Positions 12,599 to 16,742 of a stretch of 16,742 nt of DNA are shown here, piece by piece. This DNA is from an uncultured Clostridium sp. Lineage in GTDB: Bacteria > Bacillota > Clostridia > Lachnospirales > Lachnospiraceae. How positions within the stretch are numbered: the stretch's first letter is position 1; each line of letters starts with the position of its first letter. A program made the translations under genes and the position numbers. Location: contig URUZ01000075.1 of the NCBI GenBank assembly GCA_900551225.1, positions 1 through 16,742 on the forward strand, read 5' to 3'. The notes under the pieces are model-generated. The model had not been told where the DNA came from, did not search any database, and saw only the letters and a program-made list of their open reading frames with translations.

Positions 12599-14613
12599 AG
12601 TTCGCCTGCCTCCCGCAATTCACGTTCAAAATAATACTCTGGAACCAGCCTGCGCCCAATGCCCCAAAACATCTTCTCCTGAGCCGCAGTCAGAAACACA
12701 TGTGCTGCAATGTAAACCGCCTGCGGGGCCGCCTGCCTCTGCAGATCCGGCGTCTCCTGCCGTAGTGCCAACGCCTGCGCCGTCTCCTCCTCCGAGATAC
12801 ACGCTGCCCTTAAAAGGCATTTTTCCAGCTCATCCGCCTCCTGGTCGGTGGTGAGGAGCACCTGTTTACCATCCGCCATGGACCTCCCATTTTCCAGCTG
12901 AACCAGCTCCGGCACATATTCCATCAGGCGGTCCCACAGGCACTGGCCGTGGTCCTGCCTGGGAATCAGACATACCTTATAATATTTCAGATTGGCAGGC
13001 AGTCCCTCCACCCGCCGTCCTCTGTCCGTCACATATCCACTGATCACATTGCGCAGCCTGGGATATGTTTTGCTGCGCACAATTCCCAGATTCTGGTAAT
13101 CCTCTGAGGCAGCCAGGTCCCGGTATTCCTCTGTTTTCATAAATCCGCTGATTCCGTTCTTCCCGGGCACCAGCTGCCGCTCCAGCAGATATTTGTCCCG
13201 GACTGAATTGCTGATCTCATTGCCGGAGCACAGGATAAACCGCCTGTTCCCCCCATCCTCATCATTCAGCGCCAGCACAGCGTGTCCTGTTGAGCCGCTG
13301 CCTGCGAAGAAATCCAGCACAGTGATATCCCTGCGGGGATACATACTGATGATCTGCTTTAACAGGGAAATAGGCTTCTTACCGTTACAGAATTCCACAT
13401 TTCCCTCTTTGGTCAGATTCTTGGTTCCCGCCGTAAAATCCCAGTAAGTGCCCTGCAGATCCTTCTTGTACAATATACCGTCTCGCACCTCAGAAGTATC
13501 TTTCAGCCACACAAACAGAGCACAGCTGTCCCCTTTATAGAACTGTTCATACAGCCTGCCCTTGTTTTTCCCTGTTTTGGGGGTATATTCAATGGAAATG
13601 ACATCATTTTCCATGGGATTCTCCTGCCTGAAACGGATGATCCTGGTTCGGATGGAGGACTGGGCGTTGGTGGTGCGGAAAATCTTAAGGCCGTATCTCC
13701 TGTAGGCCTCCTTCTCAGAGATTCCCTCCTCCTCAGCCGCCTGCTTCACAGACTTGATCACCAACCCGTTTCTCCGGTACACCTTGATCTCATTGCCATC
13801 CCCGTCCGTGGCGGAGCCTGCGTATTCCCTGGTTCCTTCGTCCACCAGTACAGATGTATATTTCCAGGAAATCCCATTAGTCATGTACTGCGCGATCAGC
13901 TCCGACAGCTCCGTGTACACGAAGGGACCGTTAAATACAGGAAGGCGGTCATACTGCCTGGCGTATACCAGAATGTATTCACAGTTCTTTTTCAGGCGCT
14001 TGCCCTCGCCTCCGCCGGAAGCACCCGCCGTATTTTTCATGTTGACGCTGATGATATTCAGGAAATTCTCCTCGCCGAACACAGAATCACAGAGCAGCTT
14101 CAGCTGGGCGGCCTCCACATCGCTGATCTGGATGAACATCACCCCATCCTCGGTCAGCAGACGCCGGGCGCATTTCAGACGCCGGGCCATAAAAGACAGC
14201 CATTTGCTGTGGCGGTAGCCGTCCTCCTCGTCCACATAGCAGTCGTCGTAAATGAAATCTTCGCTGCCTGTATTATAGGGCGGATCAATGTAGATCAGTT
14301 CGATCCGGTTACTGTGGGTCTTTTCCAGCAGCCTCAGGCTGTGGAGGTTGTCGCCCTCCAGCAGGAAATGAAAGGGCTGGTCCCCGCCTGTCCGGATCTC
14401 CCGCGCCTTCTCCTCTTTAAATACAGGCACGAAATCCCGGTCACAGAGATCGGCCGCCTCCTCATGCTGCTCCCAGACCAGACCATATTTCCGCTCCAGC
14501 AGCTCATTCTCAATCTCAGTGACCGCGGCCAGGGACTCGCTGTCCTCAAGCCGGGTTTTCAGCTGCCGCAGGAAACTGAGCATACGGGTTCTTTTTTGTT
14601 GGGACAGATTCAT
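12592..14613 (-). CDS. Type III-like adenine-specific DNA methyltransferase (Mod)
   Basis: The 673-residue product is a beta-class N6-adenine or N4-cytosine methyltransferase. The catalytic motif IDPPYNTG (109-116, Asp110) comes before the AdoMet-binding LDFFAGSGSTGHAV (433-446), the order expected of type III Mod subunits. Between them lies a region of about 300 residues that should hold the target-recognition domain. Also typical are LLEGDNLHSLRLL near 84-96 and NGKKPISLLKQII (410-422). N-terminal residues 1-50 are probably helical (RQLKTRLEDSESLAAVTEIE), as in Mod dimerisation regions. Length matches known Mod proteins. The ATG (14613) overlaps the stop of the ATP-grasp gene by 4 bp (ATGA), with GAGGGAGG upstream, so translation is coupled. 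The recognition sequence cannot be read from the gene. Confidence 0.93.
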   Translation of the reverse strand: MNLSQQKRTRMLSFLRQLKTRLEDSESLAAVTEIENELLERKYGLVWEQHEEAADLCDRDFVPVFKEEKAREIRTGGDQPFHFLLEGDNLHSLRLLEKTHSNRIELIYIDPPYNTGSEDFIYDDCYVDEEDGYRHSKWLSFMARRLKCARRLLTEDGVMFIQISDVEAAQLKLLCDSVFGEENFLNIISVNMKNTAGASGGGEGKRLKKNCEYILVYARQYDRLPVFNGPFVYTELSELIAQYMTNGISWKYTSVLVDEGTREYAGSATDGDGNEIKVYRRNGLVIKSVKQAAEEEGISEKEAYRRYGLKIFRTTNAQSSIRTRIIRFRQENPMENDVISIEYTPKTGKNKGRLYEQFYKGDSCALFVWLKDTSEVRDGILYKKDLQGTYWDFTAGTKNLTKEGNVEFCNGKKPISLLKQIISMYPRRDITVLDFFAGSGSTGHAVLALNDEDGGNRRFILCSGNEISNSVRDKYLLERQLVPGKNGISGFMKTEEYRDLAASEDYQNLGIVRSKTYPRLRNVISGYVTDRGRRVEGLPANLKYYKVCLIPRQDHGQCLWDRLMEYVPELVQLENGRSMADGKQVLLTTDQEADELEKCLLRAACISEEETAQALALRQETPDLQRQAAPQAVYIAAHVFLTAAQEKMFWGIGRRLVPEYYFERELREAGELW

Positions 14614-15476
14614 GGCTGCGCCGCCTCCCTCACCCCCGCCAGCAGCCCCTCATAATATTTAAACACAAACTGGTCCGGGGACAGGCCGGACACCTGGCCA
14701 TCCCCTGTCTCGATAACCGTCCATCCGCCATCCGCCAGCTGCGCAAAATCCACAGTATAAAAATTGCTGTCCAGAGCCGGAATCGCCTCCGCCAGCGCCT
14801 CTGGCAGCCGGTCACCGCCTGCCTGCCCTGAGTTGGGGGAAATGGATAAAATCCGATGGTACAGGAAAAATACCCGGTACTCATTTGTATTTCCATCCGC
14901 CCGCTTCAGGTCCACATACTCTTTCAGCACAATTCCCTTCTCAAACAGCGTTCCCCGCATTTCAACAAACCGCTCCACGTACCTGTCCATCTCCGCGTCC
15001 GCATATCCCCCGTCAAAATACACCGGGAAATCCGTCCCCTTCACCGACTTCACGAAATCCTTCATCATAAAACGTGGAAATGCGGCCCGCACCTCATACC
15101 AGGGAATCTTCTGATCCCGGGCAAAATACTTGAGACCAGGAGTATATCCCTCCAGGAGTCCATAGGAGTTGGGGAACTCATGGCAGTTCTCATACTCCTG
15201 AGGTGAGTTAACCAGCCGCAGCCCCAGCTTAAGAAGGCCGCTGTACAGCTCACCGTACTTATGGGGATGAAGCATCCACCCTCTGTAAACGCATATCCCC
15301 GCCTCAGGCTGCCGCGGAACAATCCGTAATGGCTGGCCTGCCACGAACTCATCATAATTATAAAAAAGGATCTGAAATTCAGGAAATCTGACAGCTTCCT
15401 CGTACTCGTACCGGTAATCCGTATCCACCTTCCGGCAGTCAAAATAATCACCGGGATATAAAATCGTAACCTTCAT
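14610..15476 (-). CDS. ATP-grasp domain protein (R2K/DUF4343-like)
   Basis: The 288-residue product looks like a member of the divergent R2K ATP-grasp clade (DUF4343 type), predicted to ligate a carboxylate to an amine or amino acid on a protein or peptide. Residues about 136-147 (FMMKDFVKSVKG) and 183-190 (VLKEYVDL) give the nucleotide-binding Lys and the hinge. NEYRVFFLYHRILSIS (198-213) follows. TVDFAQLADGGWTVIETGDGQVSGL (241-265) supplies the Asp243 and Glu256 metal ligands. The target is unknown. The ATG at 15476 is chosen because AGAGG lies 7 nt before it; a longer frame would overlap the promoter and an ATG two codons earlier sits too close to the AGAGG. It is the first gene of the operon and its stop overlaps the mod start. 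Confidence 0.75.
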   Translation of the reverse strand: MKVTILYPGDYFDCRKVDTDYRYEYEEAVRFPEFQILFYNYDEFVAGQPLRIVPRQPEAGICVYRGWMLHPHKYGELYSGLLKLGLRLVNSPQEYENCHEFPNSYGLLEGYTPGLKYFARDQKIPWYEVRAAFPRFMMKDFVKSVKGTDFPVYFDGGYADAEMDRYVERFVEMRGTLFEKGIVLKEYVDLKRADGNTNEYRVFFLYHRILSISPNSGQAGGDRLPEALAEAIPALDSNFYTVDFAQLADGGWTVIETGDGQVSGLSPDQFVFKYYEGLLAGVREAAQP

Positions 15477-15507
15477 CTGCATACCTCTTCTATCTGCTCT
15501 TCTAAAA

Positions 15508-15536
15508 ATTATACCCCATGCCACAACCATTGGCAA
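15508..15536 (-). promoter_or_regulatory. Promoter of the ATP-grasp/mod/res operon
   Basis: TTGCCA (plus 15531-15536) and TATAAT (plus 15508-15513) lie 17 bp apart on the minus strand, the same hexamers and spacing as the leuA promoter. The start site would be near 15501, giving a leader of about 25 nt. Confidence 0.8.
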
Positions 15537-15585
15537 CGTATAAACACAGTGAGTCCTATGCTTCCCGTGCAGGATATAAATTACA

Positions 15586-15614
15586 TTGACATCGTAATAT
15601 AAGAAATTTACAAT
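15586..15614 (+). promoter_or_regulatory. Promoter of the AraC-type regulator
   Basis: TTGACA (15586-15591) and TACAAT (15609-15614) are separated by 17 bp on the plus strand. It is divergent from the operon promoter at 15508-15536; the two -35 boxes are 49 bp apart. Confidence 0.8.
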
Positions 15615-15661
15615 GAAGATATGCCCAAAGTTAACCAAAATACAAACCGGCGGCAGAACAT

Positions 15662-16492
15662 ATGGATAGAAAAAAACTGGTCAATGAAATGATCGATTAT
15701 ATTATGCAGCATTTAGATGAGGACCTATCCCTTGATACCATATCTGCTCAATTTTTTATATCAAAATTCCATGCAGACCGCTTATTTAAAGAAGAAACCG
15801 GTGAAACCATTTATGCATTTATTAAACGCTGTAAGGTAGATCAAAGTGCAGTAGATATGAAATTAAACCCTTCGAAAGCAATCACGGACATTGGCTTAGA
15901 TTACGGATATAGTTCTTCCAACTACAGCTCTGTATTTAGAAAGCACCATCATACCTCCCCCACTATGTTTAAGCAGTCAATACCAACTCACAGTATGCCT
16001 GTTCCCTTTGCCCCGGAGCGGATTGTTCACTTCAAAACAGCGGAAGAATATGCCGCCCGGATAGAAATCCAGGAGTTAAAAGACTTCCATGTGATATATG
16101 AACGTTTCATTGGAAACTATGCAGACCTTGAAAAACACTGGTATCAGTTCCTAGATAAATACAAAACATTTTTATATGGTCAGCCTGTTCTGATAGAGCG
16201 TTTTTTTAACGACCCGGCCATTACAGACTCATCACAATGTATCTGCGACATTTGTATGACAGCGGATCAGGATTGTGACATGGAAAATGTCATGTGGATC
16301 AAAGGCGGCAGATGGATTGTGTATCATTTCGATGGAGAAATCAAAGACATTTTTGAGACATTACAGGGGATTTTCAACGTCTGGCTGCCCCAAAGCGGTT
16401 ACCGTATGGCGCAGCGGTATGGATTGAATATTTACCACAGCTTTGACCGGGACAATCATAAAGTTGTAATGGATTTATGTATTCCAATTTAA
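15662..16492 (+). CDS. AraC-family regulator with GyrI-like effector domain
   Basis: The 276-residue protein has an N-terminal AraC DNA-binding domain with two helix-turn-helix units. The first is about 24-54 (LDTISAQFFISKFHADRLFK). The second is about 73-103 (AITDIGLDYGYSSSNYSSVF, ending in the conserved TSPTMFK). Residues from about 118 on resemble the GyrI/SbmC-like ligand domain found in Rob- and BltR-type regulators of multidrug and stress responses. A cysteine cluster (CICDIC and a later C) at about 190-205 could bind metal or sense redox state. The ligand is unknown. The ribosome binding site before the ATG at 15662 is weak (GGCGGC), so expression may be low. It is divergent from the ATP-grasp/mod/res operon and could control it, but proximity is the only evidence. 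Confidence 0.85.
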   Translation: MDRKKLVNEMIDYIMQHLDEDLSLDTISAQFFISKFHADRLFKEETGETIYAFIKRCKVDQSAVDMKLNPSKAITDIGLDYGYSSSNYSSVFRKHHHTSPTMFKQSIPTHSMPVPFAPERIVHFKTAEEYAARIEIQELKDFHVIYERFIGNYADLEKHWYQFLDKYKTFLYGQPVLIERFFNDPAITDSSQCICDICMTADQDCDMENVMWIKGGRWIVYHFDGEIKDIFETLQGIFNVWLPQSGYRMAQRYGLNIYHSFDRDNHKVVMDLCIPI

Positions 16493-16524
16493 TAACAGCA
16501 AGAATTCAGAAGTCAACGAGATTA

Positions 16525-16570
16525 CTTTCTATCTATAATGAGAGGTGTTAAGAAACACTCTGATAGAAAG
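16525..16570 (+). promoter_or_regulatory. Nested inverted repeat with a TATAAT box
   Basis: CTTTCTATC (16525-16533) pairs with GATAGAAAG (16562-16570). Inside, AGAGGTGTT (16541-16549) pairs with AACACTCT (16554-16561) with one bulge. TATAAT at 16534-16539 sits between the two left arms. It could be the promoter/operator of the gene at 16585, or a structured leader. No good -35 box was found. Confidence 0.4.
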
Positions 16571-16584
16571 GAACAGAAGAAGAA

Positions 16585-16669
16585 ATGTTTGATATAAGAA
16601 AAATTCAAGAAAAGGTAATTTATGAATCTGTCAAGGCAGAAAGCAATGCAGATATCGCCAGCGAAGTGG
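16585..16669 (+). CDS. Start of an unidentified gene, truncated at the contig end
   Basis: An ATG at 16585 with AAGGA upstream (16568-16572) opens a frame of 28 codons (FDIRKIQEKVIYESVKAESN, then ADIASEV). It runs into adapter sequence at 16670, so the rest of the gene is missing. The visible part is helical and charged. No family can be assigned. Confidence 0.5.
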
Positions 16670-16742
16670 CTGTCTCTTATACACATCTCCGAGCCCACGA
16701 GACCAGAGAGGATCTCGTATGCCGTCTTCTGCTTGAAAAAAA
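16670..16742 (+). other. Illumina Nextera adapter contamination
   Basis: The 19-bp Tn5 mosaic end (16670-16688) is followed by the Nextera read-2 adapter stretch CCGAGCCCACGAGAC (16689-16703). Next come an 8-base index CAGAGAGG (16704-16711), the P7 flow-cell sequence (16712-16735) and a run of A. This is library sequence read through into the assembly and not part of the genome. Any frame read across it is meaningless. Confidence 0.98.

Noticed and set aside
12626..12820. Short minus-strand frame within mod, in another frame
   Set aside because: Gly/Ala-rich shadow of the mod C-terminus with no ribosome binding site.

Overview
The window looks like a contig end from a Gram-positive anaerobe of the Lachnospiraceae type (Bacillota, Clostridia; an Enterocloster- or Hungatella-like genome is my guess). 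The grounds are strong AGGAGG ribosome binding sites, a LeuA of about 555 residues, a rhamnose cassette with a GlmM, and Tn1549-style mobile-element sequence. The species call is inference. No tRNA, rRNA or CRISPR array was seen.

Layout. (1) 1-2500 is an AT-rich accessory segment: a GNAT acetyltransferase cut by the left edge, a probable frameshifted gene remnant, a secreted adhesin-like protein and a DJ-1/PfpI-family protein. (2) About 2560-3440 is GC-rich and largely non-coding, full of perfect inverted repeats, and reads like the transfer-origin or terminal region of an integrative conjugative element. It is followed by a small minus-strand open frame and intrinsic terminators. (3) 3641-10003 is core metabolism on the minus strand. 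rfbA, rfbB, rfbD and glmM (dTDP-sugar synthesis and phosphoglucosamine mutase) run leftwards from a good promoter upstream of rfbA. leuA follows with its own promoter, a leader of about 200 nt containing a short frame rich in branched-chain residues, and a strong terminator. (4) 10148-10789 holds a plus-strand membrane-anchored protein of unknown function. (5) 10799-15536 is a minus-strand, three-gene operon with overlapping genes: an ATP-grasp ligase, a type III-like DNA methyltransferase (Mod) and a Res-like helicase that ends where the nuclease domain would be expected. (6) 15586-16492 is a divergent AraC-type regulator with a GyrI-like ligand domain, followed by the start of another gene. 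(7) 16670-16742 is not biological: it is Illumina Nextera adapter, index and P7 sequence left on the contig end.

The most interesting system is the ATP-grasp/Mod/Res-helicase operon. The ATP-grasp gene is transcribed first and its stop overlaps the mod start; mod in turn overlaps res. The helicase carries two 24-bp minisatellites and no recognisable nuclease. This suggests a modified or repurposed type III restriction system in which a predicted ligase replaces or supplements DNA cleavage. A second candidate is the upstream open reading frame in the leuA leader.
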